Source of the DNA: Linepithema humile
Lineage: Eukaryota > Arthropoda > Insecta > Hymenoptera > Formicidae
Direction of reading: 5' to 3'
NCBI RefSeq assembly: GCF_040581485.1
Contig: NC_090133.1
Span: 14,818,001 to 14,882,000 of the forward strand
Length of the DNA stretch: 64,000 nt
The stretch's first letter is position 1; every line of letters begins with the position of its first letter. The position numbers were made by a program, and so were the translations under genes. A model generated the notes under the pieces. The model had not been told where the DNA came from. It worked only from the letters and a program-made list of their open reading frames with translations, and did not search any database. Positions 10,946 through 21,444 of this stretch are shown here, in pieces.

Positions 10946-13872
10946 CTATCATATTAGCGGCAGATCAACCAGGGTTCCTCCTTATCTATTATCACCCTGT
11001 GCGATCAACGACCGCACCGGATCAACCAGGGCCCTTCATTTTCACAAGCGCCCTGCGCGATTAGCGTCCTGTTTAAAAAAGGACCTCTCATAGCGCTCTT
11101 CGCGTTAACTAAGCGTACAGGTTTCCGCTCGGCCCCGCTTGTTGACACTTAGGCACTAAATATACATATATATATTTTATAATAATTTTATTACTTACTA
11201 CAGGGCGGTCTGTCCCCCCCTTCAATTATTTTCTCCTCTCCATTTTCTATAATCTCAGTTCAATTAACCGCGGAAACTAAACAGGACGTAACAATATGCT
11301 GTTTCAGATTTATACTAGAGAATTGGACAACTAACGTCACTGATACCATCCTCAAAGCAACACAAGATAAAGATAGAAGAAGCCGAGCTTGACGATCGAG
11401 TGGCTGAAATCAGAATTGCAACATAGTCGATCAGTTTGTGAATTTTATAAGCATTCCAAATCTAACGATTTGGAAAATCTGAGAAAGAAGCAAGAAGAAT
11501 GCGAATCTTTGAAATTAGAGTTACAACAAAAAAATGAAGAAATACAAAACCTACGTAAAGAAAAAAGGGAGCTAATAAATGATAACGAAAATTTTCATAT
11601 GAGATTAGCGGCTACTAGTATCGTCAAAAGTGACTTTGAAGAGAAAGTAAAAGAAATATTAAAACCTTATTTTACAGAAGGACAAATAAGGTGCATTGTA
11701 CAAAATCGAAAATGGATTCACTAGTCCATAGATGATTATGCTGCAGCAATTTTGTTACGCAGTGTCAGCCCAAAAGCATACACCTATATGAAACTGAAGC
11801 TTAATTACCCTTTACCGTCGTTGTCATCGTTGAGAAGATGGGCTCTGAAAAAATTTGACATTCGAGAGGGATTTTTATCTGATGTTTTAGTCGTAATGCG
11901 CGAAAAAGGTAAAGAATTCACAGCATTTGAGAAAATTGCTGTTGTAATTTTTGACGAAATGAGTGTATCTCCAGAAGTCTGCTTCGACTCTAAAATTGAA
12001 AAATTAGTTGGATCTTGTAAAAAAGTTCAAGTCATCATGGTTCGTGGACTCTTCAGTAAGTGGAAACAACCGATTTATTACAAGTTTGATCAACCAATGA
12101 CGAAGAGCATTCTGATGGAAGCTATACAACGTTTATATGACGCAGGATACGTGGTCGTTGCAGTTACTAGCGATATGGGTAACAAAGGAGTATGGGGAGA
12201 ATTAAATATTACTCCAAAAAATTACTGGTTTGAGCATCCCAATATAAAAGATGCAAAAATATTTATCTTTGCTGATGTTCCGCATCTTTTAAAACTGTTG
12301 CGGAATTGGTTCATCGATAATGGCTTTTTACTGTTAAATTGCACAGAACCATTTACTGCCGCAGTTTTTCAGTCAATCATCGACATGAACAAAGCAGGCG
12401 ATCTTCATGTGGCACATCGTTTAACCCAACGAATACTGGATGCTCGAAATACTTTGCGGCAAGCTGTCCGACCAGCGGCACAAATTTGGTCACATACATC
12501 AGCAAAAGCGATCAAATGGGCTGGTCAACGTGGACTTCTTTATGTTAAGGAATATGCAAAATTCTCCGACTTTGTTGAAGCTGTTAACGATTGGTTTGAT
12601 GTACATAATTTGCAACAAAAATATGGTGCGCATCTGGGAGTCAATGGTTTTGGGGTGGATTTTAAACAACAGCAGCAAACTTTGATTTTGATGAACCTTT
12701 ACATTGAAAATATGAAAGTCGGTTCCAGGAAAGTGATGATGCCATTTCAAAAAGGAATTCTGATTAGTAACAATTCGCTTCGTGGTTTATATGATGAACT
12801 GAAAAGAACACATCAAGAAGAGTTCGAGTATATTATAACGAGACGTCTTCAACAGGATGTTTTGGAAAACTTTTTTGCTTACATAAGGGCTATGGGTTCT
12901 TGCAAGGATCACCCGTCAGGTTATGAATTTCGATATCGACTTAGATGGTACATTTTAGGTAAACATTCTCACGCAGTGTTTGCCATGAATCGTAACACTG
13001 AAGAAGATCAAAGTACAAGTTGTATGTCTTCGTGTAGTGTTGACGATGTATCATATTCTATTGATTCAAAAATTCTATCGACGCCTGTCACTGTAACAAC
13101 TTCATCAGCTTTAACACCAACTTCAGTTCCATCAACGTCGACGTGCATGTGTTCATCAACTCCATTGTATGAAACAACATTACATACTCCGGAATCCATC
13201 GATATTACTAGTAACGAATTCAGCTCTTCGAAATTTAATGACGACCACTCTAAAGATGAAATAGTTCTAACAAAAGAATTATTTACCAACATTATCAACA
13301 TTTCGCCCGAAGAGTTAAAAGAGGATTCAAGATGCAACGATGACGAATCGATTGACAATGTACACGACTTCGAAGTAGATGAACTATTCGCATTTATGCA
13401 AGATACGCATTTCAAAACTTTATCCACGTCAGATTGTGAAAACACGAATGATATTATTCAAGAAGAAGGTTTGCAATATATCGCAGGATATGTTGCACAT
13501 CGCTTCAAGAACAAATATCCATATTTGGGAGAACGCACTGGCATTACTAACGATACTGCAGAAACGAGCTGGGTAAAAGTCGTCTCCAAGGGCTACTTGA
13601 TTTATCCTTCAATTCAACTTCTTCGCATGAGTAGACTTGTGGACAGATGCTTTAAAGAATTCCACAGAAATTACTTTTCAAAAGAAGACTTCGTTATTCA
13701 AAAGGTAGTGACTCTCGTGAAAAAAAACGACGAATACAATGAATACATCCCAGAAGAAGTGCTGCAGTGTCTGGTGCGAACTCGGACATACATACGAGTT
13801 AGAGACATTAATAAAAAATTATACACAGAAAATGATGAACGGAAAAAAAAGAAAAAAATGAAAAAAATCTAA

Positions 13873-14552
13873 TTAAGCTTGTAGAAAACTACAAAATTTA
13901 ACACAATGCAAATGTATAAAATTAAAATGTATGAAATTATAAATAATAATAACGTATAACACTACAAATTATACAATGTTATATATAAAAAATATGTACA
14001 ATAAATTACTATCTTTATCGTGAAAAAATATTTTCAAATTTTAGTAATTTCTAAATTATAAGACTTGCAATAATTTGTGGAAATAACAATTCTGTTTTAT
14101 TTCTTAATTTGGAAACAATTCTTGAATTTTTGTATTGCAAAAAACATTTTTTAAACTTTTAAAAACTTTTTATTTTATTGGAACTTTTTAACAATAACTC
14201 AATATTAAAATAACATAAAATTAAAATTAATAAAATTAATAAAAGATTAATAATATTTAACAATAATATAATATAATAATATATGAGAAACAACGCTACA
14301 AATATAAATATCGTAATAAATGTAATTTTATTAATTTCACAACAATTACTATACACAACGGAAAGAGATAAAGTGAAAATAGAGAACGTCTGACAAAGAC
14401 AGTTATATCAGTCGTACAAACTCTACAAAGCGAAGTACGTAACTTTTCACGGTTGGCAGCCGTGCGGAACGAGAAACAGAAAAATAACAGAGAACGCAGA
14501 TTTTAGAGAGAAAAAGCTGTAAACTGAGCACACCATGTATACTTCCACCATG
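13873..14552. other. 3' region and right terminal repeat of the P-type element
   Basis: AT-rich, no coding signal. The last part, about 14450-14552, is the right inverted repeat. Confidence 0.6.
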
Positions 14553-14561
14553 GCTCTTACC

Positions 14562-15344
14562 GGAGAATCGAAGTGATAACCTTACAGAGTAGCTGGACGT
14601 TCTCCTTGTCCTCGCAGATCCGCACAGAAAGCCGCCTCGCCGAACAGCGACAAGCGTGGGACCTGCCGAACGTCGGTAACAATCCGCGCATAATTAATGC
14701 GCACGTAGATCAACGATGCTATTGATGCATAACTCGATTTCTCACTAGAGTCTTCGGCTTTCAGTGGTGCTTTTCCGAGGTAACGTAAAATTATACTGCG
14801 GCAATCTGAACGTGCGGGCCTCTTTGGTCGTCTCCCATGCGGGACTTTAACCCTGATTTGAATGGGCCGCGAGTTGGCCAGGCTCCGACTCGATTCCTCC
14901 TTTTCGATACGCTACGACGATTCCTTAAAAGGGGTTCTCCACCCTTGATGTTGGGATGTAAGTATGCACTATTCTCCCCACACATCCACCTGTTTTCCGT
15001 GCTTACTGGCCTCGATTTCTCGATTAGTGAAAAATACATTTCGGTAGCGACAATCGATTTCTTCGTTACGACAGTGGATTCAAATATTTAACTCAGTTGT
15101 TCATTAGTCGTTCCTCCACGTCAGGGCCCCCGCTGTACTGTCGGTCATGTCTCTTCTTAATTCCCACAAAGGTTGCTCCTCAGTACACAATAATAGTTTG
15201 GTCAGCCACTTTGCTCTCGATCTTTTACACTACAACTCGCAAAAAAGCTAAAAAGAAAGGAATCGTCTCCCTCCGGGTACAGATGCAACCCCAAATTATT
15301 TTCCTCGGCCGGGTGTATTCGCCCTTGTGACGGACATGAAAAAC
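14562..15344. other. Unassigned sequence right of the P element
   Basis: No recognisable gene; several short frames overlap on both strands without family motifs. Confidence 0.35.
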
Positions 15345-15349
15345 GTCAC

Positions 15350-15620
15350 GTTACACAATATTTCAATGTATTTTCTAGTAATTTAAATAATAATTAGTTC
15401 TAGCAATATTTTCCTGCAATATTCCAATGCATACTCTAATAATTAAATAATAATATTTTTAAGTAACATTTTTTAGCAATATTTAGTGTATTTTCAAGTA
15501 ATTGAAATAATAATTACTTCTAACCATATTTTCTAGAAAAATTCTAGAGTATTCTCTAGTAATTTAAATAATTTTTAATAACTCTAGTAATTAGATAACT
15601 TTTAATAACATTTTTCCAGC
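15350..15620. repeat. About 61-bp tandem repeat, four or more diverged units
   Basis: Unit starts near 15377, 15438, 15497 and 15558. Same unit and orientation as 4890-5075, with the 10.3 kb between them lacking it. Confidence 0.65.
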
Positions 15621-16898
15621 AATATTTTAGCACCCCTTCGTCATGCGCCATCTTGTCGTGGTAAAGGGGCTCACTGTGGGGCGGTCCACCCGGATCTCCC
15701 TACGGTGCTAAGAGCGCACAGTTCCTTCGCTGGAGAGAACAAGAGGAGCCCAGCGACTCTTTTAGGGACTTGTCCCAATCGCTGGTAGGAGACAGGGACT
15801 CTGATTTCAAACCCCTGGTTGCCTGAACCCGCTAGGCGTGAAAAAACACGCCATCAGGATAGAGGAGTGAACCTTGATAAAAAATTTGGGACCTGGCCAG
15901 TCTCGTTAGCATGCCGGTGTTCTGGCATAACGGCAGGCCTCCCATTGCACATAGGGAGGCGAAACGACTCATACCGTAACCCCAACATGGGGCCGAAGGC
16001 CTGTGCTCACACGGGCCGCGAAAGTGGTAAAACCTCTATAATAAGACCTGGGTTGGTCGGACTCGTCAGCCTTAGCCGGCAGCCGACCTAGGAGAAGGAA
16101 AACTCCGATAATAAACCATGGTGTAGGAGGAAGGGGAGGAAAGATTCTCTTCCCCCGGTCGGTTCGGACCCCTGGGCATTCGGCCGGGAATCGGCTCTCC
16201 CCGTTTGTAGCGCCTCATCCCACACACACATGCACACTCTTGGTCCCCCGCACTTCTTGGGCGCCTTTACATAGGTGAAGTCGCTCGGAAGTCGGGGGCC
16301 ATGCACGCATTTTGGCGCGAGACTCCTCGCGCATCGTAGCGATGCGTGGGGTCTCCCCGTCAGCCAGTCACGCACGCACACTTACACACATTCACCTTTA
16401 TTTACACACATTTACACACACTTTCATACACACATACATATCATTCACGCTCGCGTGTGGGGAGCCCTGTGGTCCGCCCCCAAGGTTGGGGGGGCTTCGG
16501 GCCAGCATGTGACGGTGACGGGACGGCGGCTGCGGCGGGATGCGTTTTTCCCCGGGGGAATCCGCATTCTATCCAAGGGCGCACTTTTGTCGCATGTTGT
16601 CCGCTCCCGAGTCGTCGCATGTCGGGCTTTTGGCAGGCAGGTGGCGAGGGGGTTTTCCTCCCCGGCCGGTCAACCGCGTTCGTGGGCGGGCCAGTCTCTT
16701 TTTGGAGGCCCGTGTGGCGTTCGCGCCGGTTTGCGTGCGGGGGTTCGGGCCGACAATGTCGGCAAAGTCCTAAGCCAAGGTGGAAGGCATCGTGCCGAGG
16801 GCTGAATGGCCGCGAGGACTATAAAAATGCGCGATCGCAAACAATCCCTATGGGGTACCTGGCGCCACCCCATAGTATATTAGTCGCCTTACCCCGGC

Positions 16899-19345
16899 AT
16901 GGAAGCTCTGCCGGGGTGGACTTCTGTTCCTACCACAATCGTGGGATCAAAATGGAGAATAACAAGCACAATATTGAAACAAAATAGGGCAGACATAATG
17001 TTGACGACACGGCAAGTAAACAAGGAACATGAGCAGAGGATGGAAACTGGTGAGAGGGGTACGGTGGCCGGCGGAGCGGATGCGCACGGAGATCCAACCG
17101 TGCTGCTGCACAGAATGGACTCGCTGAAAAAGACGAGCACCAGCAGCGAACCTTCTCCAGCAAGGGCCAAAAGAAAGGGGAGGGAGGTATACACTTCCCC
17201 GGAAAGTGAACCGGGGGAAGACGCGTTCCGGACCTCACGGGGCACGTGGAACAAGGGAGAGGGGGAGTCAACCGAAAAGTTGGAAAGGGGGGCTAGAGGG
17301 TCAAACTCGGACCTTCGAGCAAGCGTAAGTCCCTGAGAAGAAGGTCCGGAAGATAGACCCGCTCACGCCACAGCGGGAGGAAAAGGGAGGGGCACTCCCC
17401 TCAGGCAGAGGGAGGAGGAGAAGGTGGTGGTGGTCACGGATAGCGACTTCGATGACCTCCCCGAAAGAAAAAAGGGGCCGTAAAGCTAAATATCCGGCTC
17501 ACAAGAGGCAGTTTACGCCTCAGAAAAGGGCCGAAAAGACCGCTAAAGTGAAAGAGAGAGAGTGGGAAAAGTTTTACCGGAAGCTCATCAAACCCGGGAT
17601 AAAGATGAATCCCAACTCCGCAAAGATGAAGAAGGTGGAAGGAAAGGAGCTGGAGATGCATGAGGCGTTCAAGCTGGAACCGGCGGGGGCACTTCTGGGT
17701 GTAGGAAGCGAGAAGGTAGATAACATTCGCTTCTGCATCCAGAAGGCTAAAAGCCTCAAAAAGGACGTACAGAGCAAGCTCTGGTGGTCGACTATGCGAC
17801 TGAGAGCCTCTGCTCTGACCCTCCACCGCCGAGCGCAGAGGGGATGAGGAGAAGGAGAGCGCCCTTGAGCGACTTCAAGGGGAAGTGAGTTCCTTGAGGG
17901 AGGAGAACAAGCGCCTTCGCGGGGACATGGACGCCCTGAGAAGGCCCGTCCCCTCTTTTCCATCGCCGACCCTGCACCCCATTTCCCCCACATTGGGGTT
18001 TATGGACGGGGCGGCGGGGAGGGCACTAAGGCGGCAACCCGTCCCCAGCTATGCGGAGTTGGCGACGCGCGACGATGGTGGGGTTTCGCCCCCCAACAAT
18101 TTCAGTCCTCCTAGGCGCAAGAAACCTAAGGCGAGCATTAGGGAACGCTCCACCCCCCCTGCCGCAGCCCCATTGCTGAGTGAGGGGTCGGGGAGGGGGG
18201 GTGAGAGACTAAGGGTACTTCCCGGGTTGTTGGAGTCGCTGATCCCGGCAATCCTGGGGAGGATGGGGTATGTCCCCGCAGCCCAAAAAGCGGGGAAGGA
18301 CCCTCTTCCTCCAACTAAAGAGGGGAAAGAGAGGAGAGGGAAAGGGGGAAAGGGCTTCCCCCTCCCGTCGCCGCTCCCACTAAGGGGACTCCAGCAATAC
18401 GCCAAGGCGGAACAAAGAAGCCACTCACCCCTCTCCCGAAACTCCCCGCTGAAGGCGGTAGGGTTATTCCTTCTCCTCCCCCACAGCCTCAGCCCGCCCC
18501 AGTTCAACCCGCCGCACGGGATACCTGGATGCAGGTGGTGGGGAAAAAGGAGAAGAGGAGGGAGAGGAGGGTTAAGCGGGAGGCTCAACCTAGTAAGAAA
18601 GGGGCAAAGGGGTCTACGAAACCTTCTCCCCTGGCCAAGAAAGGGACCCGGAAGCCCCCCAACACGGCGGCGGTGACGATCACCTGCCCGCCGGGGGAGT
18701 ATACCCGGGTCCTAAAGACGGCCAGGGAGAAGATTCCCATAGCCCAGATGGGAATCACAGACCTCAGGGCCAAGTGAGCCATTAGCGGCGCCTTGGTACT
18801 TAAGGTCCCGGGTCCGGAGGGCGCGAAGAAGGCAGATGCCTTTTTCGCGGCTCTAGTACAGGCCCTAGAAGGCCTAGAAGGGGTTAAAGTCGCTAGACCT
18901 ATAAAAAAGGGGAGGTTGCGGATCCGCGATCTGGATGACTCTGCGGAGTTCCAAGAAATTGCAGCCGCAATGGCCGAGGCGGGGAGCTGCCACCCCTCGC
19001 TAGTTAGGATGGGACTGATCCGGCCATCCCCCAATGGACTGAGCACGGCCTGGGTGCAGTACACCCTCTCCGCGGCAAACAAAGTCGTGAGGGAAGGGGT
19101 CGCATCCAGGTCGGATGGGTCAAAGCAAGGATCTCGCTGCTGGAAGCGAAACCTTTGCAGTGCTACAGGTGATTGGAAAAAGGGCATGCCAGTGTCCAAG
19201 CATCGTAGACAGGAGTGGCGCCTGTTATAGATGTGGTTCGTCGGGGCATTTGGCACAGTCGTGCACGGCCCCGGCGCGCTGCACTGTGCAGGGAAAGGGG
19301 GCTCCCACACGCGCATCGTGTAGGCGGACCTGCGTGTAAGGCCCC
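16899..19345 (+). pseudogene. R1-like ORF1 (Gag-like), frameshifted
   Basis: Collinear pieces in changing frames. 16899-17336 is a charged N terminus, 17452-17847 a Lys-rich segment (KRGRKAKYPAHKRQFTPQKR), and 17885-18110 a coiled coil and proline-rich linker. 18529-19100 is the conserved R1-type core (AAVTITCPPGEYTRVLKTAR, IAQMGITDLRAK, RLRIRDLDDSAEFQEIAAAM, GLIRPSPNGLSTAWVQ). CCHC knuckles follow: the first reads QCYR then a stop where Cys is expected (about 19160-19170) and LEKGH, the second is CYRCGSSGHLAQSC (about 19222-19263). ORF1 binds element RNA. At least four frame changes and an opal codon in a zinc ligand rule out function. Confidence 0.7.
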
Positions 19346-19613
19346 ACACAGAGACCCCACGGCAAGGGGCGGAGTAAAAACGAGCGCGGCCTCGATTCCC
19401 TTGCCCGCCGCAACGCCGGCGACACAAGCGGGTGCGGACCTGACCCCCGCACCCGCCGTTACGTCTGAAGTACAGGCGATCGAGGCGGAGAAGCTTCCAC
19501 CCCCTGGGGAGCAAAGACCCAGGGGGAAATTTCCTCACCTTGGTAGCGGAGTGAGACCCGCCACTGAGACTAAGAGGACGGACGCTCCGGGGATTCCGAA
19601 ACGACCAAGTAAT

Positions 19614-21163
19614 ATGGCCCTTCGGATCCTCCAGGCGAATTTGAACCACTCCGTCATGGGTCAGGACCTTTTCCTGCAGACCATGGCGGAAAAGGATTTT
19701 GTTTTGGGGGTGGCCTCGGAGCCGTACCAAGTTCCGAGTAACCACCCCTTATGGATCGCGGACCCTACTAGCCAGAGGGTCGCGGTCCATTGACGCCCGG
19801 CCGCGAATTCCCCACCATGTTCCCCGTTTGGGGCTGGACAGGGGTACGCGGCCGTGGCGTGGGGAGAGTTCGTCCTTATGGGATGTTAAGCCCTAGAGCC
19901 CTGCCTCATTCGACAGCTTTCTATCGGGGCTAGGGGACTGCATCAGGCGATGCCTCCCCCGGCCCGTCATAATCGCGGGGGACTTTAACGCGTGGTCTGC
20001 GTTATGGGGTTCCCCGCGAACTAACAGAAGAGGCAGGGAGCTCGGGGTTTGGGCGGCAGCATTCGGTCTGTCTCTTAAACACAGGGTCGAGGAGCACCTG
20101 CGTGCGTACCAAGGGAGAGTCTATCGTGGACCTTACGTGGGCTTTTCCGTCGACTGCGCGCAAGGTGACGGAATGGAGGGTGGATGATGCGGACATGGGG
20201 TCCGACTACAAGTACATCGTAGTCGAGGCCTCGTCCACCCACTCCGTCGCGCTCAGCCGTCGTTGGCGTGTACTCAGCAACAGCGGGGATGGACTCTCCG
20301 GAAGATGGACGTGGACCTCCTGATGGCGGTCGTTCTGGCGGAAACCTGGCCGATTCCATTCGGTCAGGTGGTGGATTTGGACGAAGAAGCCACCACAGGA
20401 TCGTGGACATGGTTGCAGACGCGTCTATGCCACGATCCCGTTAGTCTCCTAGAAGGGCGGCGTACTGGTGGAGCGAGGAGATCGCCGAACTCAGGCGAGT
20501 ATCCTCTTCCGCCAGACGCCATTTCCTGCGTTCGTGCAGAAGAGGAGACCAAGCCAGAACGGCCATGGTACTGGAGAAGTTTCGTGCCGCGCGAAACTCC
20601 CTCCGAATGGCTATCAGGAAGACAAAAACCAGGGCCTGGGAGAAGTTAACCTATATCCTGGACAAGGATCCATGGGGACGACCCTATAAAATAGTGCTCA
20701 AAAAGTTGAGACCAAGAACGCCCCCGATCGCGAAGAGACTGGATCCGAGACTCCTCGGAGACATCGTAGATACATTGTTCCCTGTGGGGGGAACTGACAT
20801 CTCTCCCCCCACGCCACTGGCAAGGTGGCCCGAGGAGCCCGAGGTCTCTGACGAAGAGATGGCCGCGGCCCGGGATTTGGCGGAGCAGCTAAAGCGCCTG
20901 GTCCCGACGGAATCCCTAGCCGGGCATGGGTCCTGACTGTGAGTGTGGTGGGCGACCGGCTGAGGCGGCTTTTTACCGCTTATCTCAGAGCCGGCGCCTT
21001 CCCCTCACGTTGGAAGAGGGCAAAGTTGGTCCTCCTCCACAAAGATGGTAAGCCGCCGGAGCAAGCCTCCGCGTACCATCTGTTTGCTGGACGAGGCGGA
21101 TAAGCTTTTTGAGCGTATAATAGTAGAACGCCTCGTTCTGCACTTGTCTCGAGGTGGTCCCAC
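19614..21163 (+). pseudogene. R1-like ORF2: endonuclease and start of reverse transcriptase, broken
   Basis: 19614 starts ALRILQANLNHS...MAEKDFVLGVASEPYQVP, the N terminus of an R1-type APE endonuclease. A stop at 19791 is followed, in other frames, by RPVIIAGDFNAWSALWGSP (near 19965-20020, the GDFNA catalytic motif) and GESIVDLTWAFPS (from about 20111). 20565-20935 reads KTRAWEKLTYILDKDPWGRPYKIVLKKLR, the linker before RT. 20950-21160 has AYLRAGAFPSRWKRAKLVLLHKDGKPPE, the first RT block, then the homology ends. No YADD block is present. Confidence 0.75.
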
Positions 21164-21175
21164 AATTAGTAATAT

Positions 21176-21444
21176 AATATAATAACCAATTATGACGATA
21201 AAAAAACATCAGATGACGATCATTTGCTACTTGAGTATAAAATCATCATATTGATAAAACGTTTGTCTTAAGGGCATCTTAAAATAAGTCTCACAGACGT
21301 CTTATAAAACAAATCAAGGGACATCTCAAAGACGTTTCTAAATCGTCGAAAATTGTTGCATAAGACGTTTCATAGACGTTTTAAATTCGTCTCTCTGACA
21401 GTTTTGTTTTCAGATGTTTTTTTATCGTTATAATTGGTTATTAT
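21176..21444. mobile_element. MITE with about 32-bp terminal inverted repeats
   Basis: Begins ATAATAACCAATTATGACG and ends with its inverse (ATCGTTATAATTGGTTATTAT). The interior is rich in AGACGTCT/AGACGTTT motifs. A similar interior in the same orientation is at 61700-61990, and AGACGT-rich sequence also at 56690-56810. Confidence 0.65.

Larger units (their letters stand above)
7960..11293. mobile_element. 3.3-kb LTR-like repeat nested in the P element, ATAT duplication
   Basis: The repeat begins TGTTACGTATGG (7960) and ends GGACGTAACA (11284-11293). It is flanked by ATAT on both sides (7956-7959, 11294-11297) in an intron of the transposase gene. The right 370 bp recur inverted at 62371-62747. 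It has no coding frame of note, so it is a solo LTR or a non-autonomous LTR element. It is AT-rich, with a 44-bp tandem repeat (9285-9430), a two-copy CAGGG...CCCTG repeat (10968-11075), and a chain of minus-strand splice signals (10181-10945). Confidence 0.65.
6319..13872 (+). pseudogene. THAP-domain P-element transposase (THAP9-like), multi-exon, inactivated
   Basis: Exon 1 (6319-6469) encodes MVRCIVKSCMNC...FFQFP...GWIRRIG; exon 2 (6574-6712) continues KICSAHFTEDSF. Together they give the C2CH THAP zinc finger. Exon 3 is 6820-7062, all three with GT/AG borders; possible further exons lie near 7317-7391 and 7496-7660, the latter with an in-frame TAG near 7541. After the nested repeat, 11380-11721 encodes a coiled coil, then an in-frame TAG at 11722-11724 where the family has Trp. 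From there 11725-13872 is open: RNase-H-like transposase with FDEM (D68 counted from 11752), SDMG (D141), ADVPHLLK and QDVLENFF (E372), and a C-terminal GLQYIAGYVAHRF motif. Length and order fit P transposase; the nonsense codons make it inactive. Confidence 0.85.
6014..14552 (+). mobile_element. P-element-type DNA transposon, disrupted by a nested insertion
   Basis: The left end (6014) and the reverse complement of the right end (14552) share about 32 identical bases beginning CATGGTGGAAGTATACAT; Drosophila P elements also begin CATGATGAAA. The subterminal blocks TCTCGTTCCGCACGGCTGCC also match in inverted orientation. The flanks carry the same 9 bp, GCTCTTACC (6005-6013 and 14553-14561), against the 8-bp duplication known for P elements. 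Inside is a THAP domain plus a P-type transposase gene. Removing the nested 7960-11293 repeat leaves about 5.2 kb. The transposase has at least two nonsense codons, so the copy is not autonomous. Confidence 0.85.
15632..21163 (+). mobile_element. R1-clade-like non-LTR retrotransposon, decayed and 3' truncated
   Basis: The base composition changes abruptly to GC-rich at about 15632. A 5' leader of about 1.2 kb (no coding signal, with a TTACACACA-rich patch at 16370-16445) precedes a gag-like ORF1 with zinc knuckles and an ORF2 with APE-type endonuclease and the start of reverse transcriptase. The similarity stops at about 21163, where AT-rich repeat begins, so the RT catalytic core, C terminus and 3' UTR are missing. 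Many frameshifts show it is long dead. Confidence 0.75.

Noticed and set aside
13008..13445. 145-aa minus-strand frame
   Set aside because: Antisense of the P transposase.
16088..18588. Several frames of 100-180 aa on both strands
   Set aside because: Shadows of the GC-rich R1-like element; only the + frames with Gag motifs are kept.
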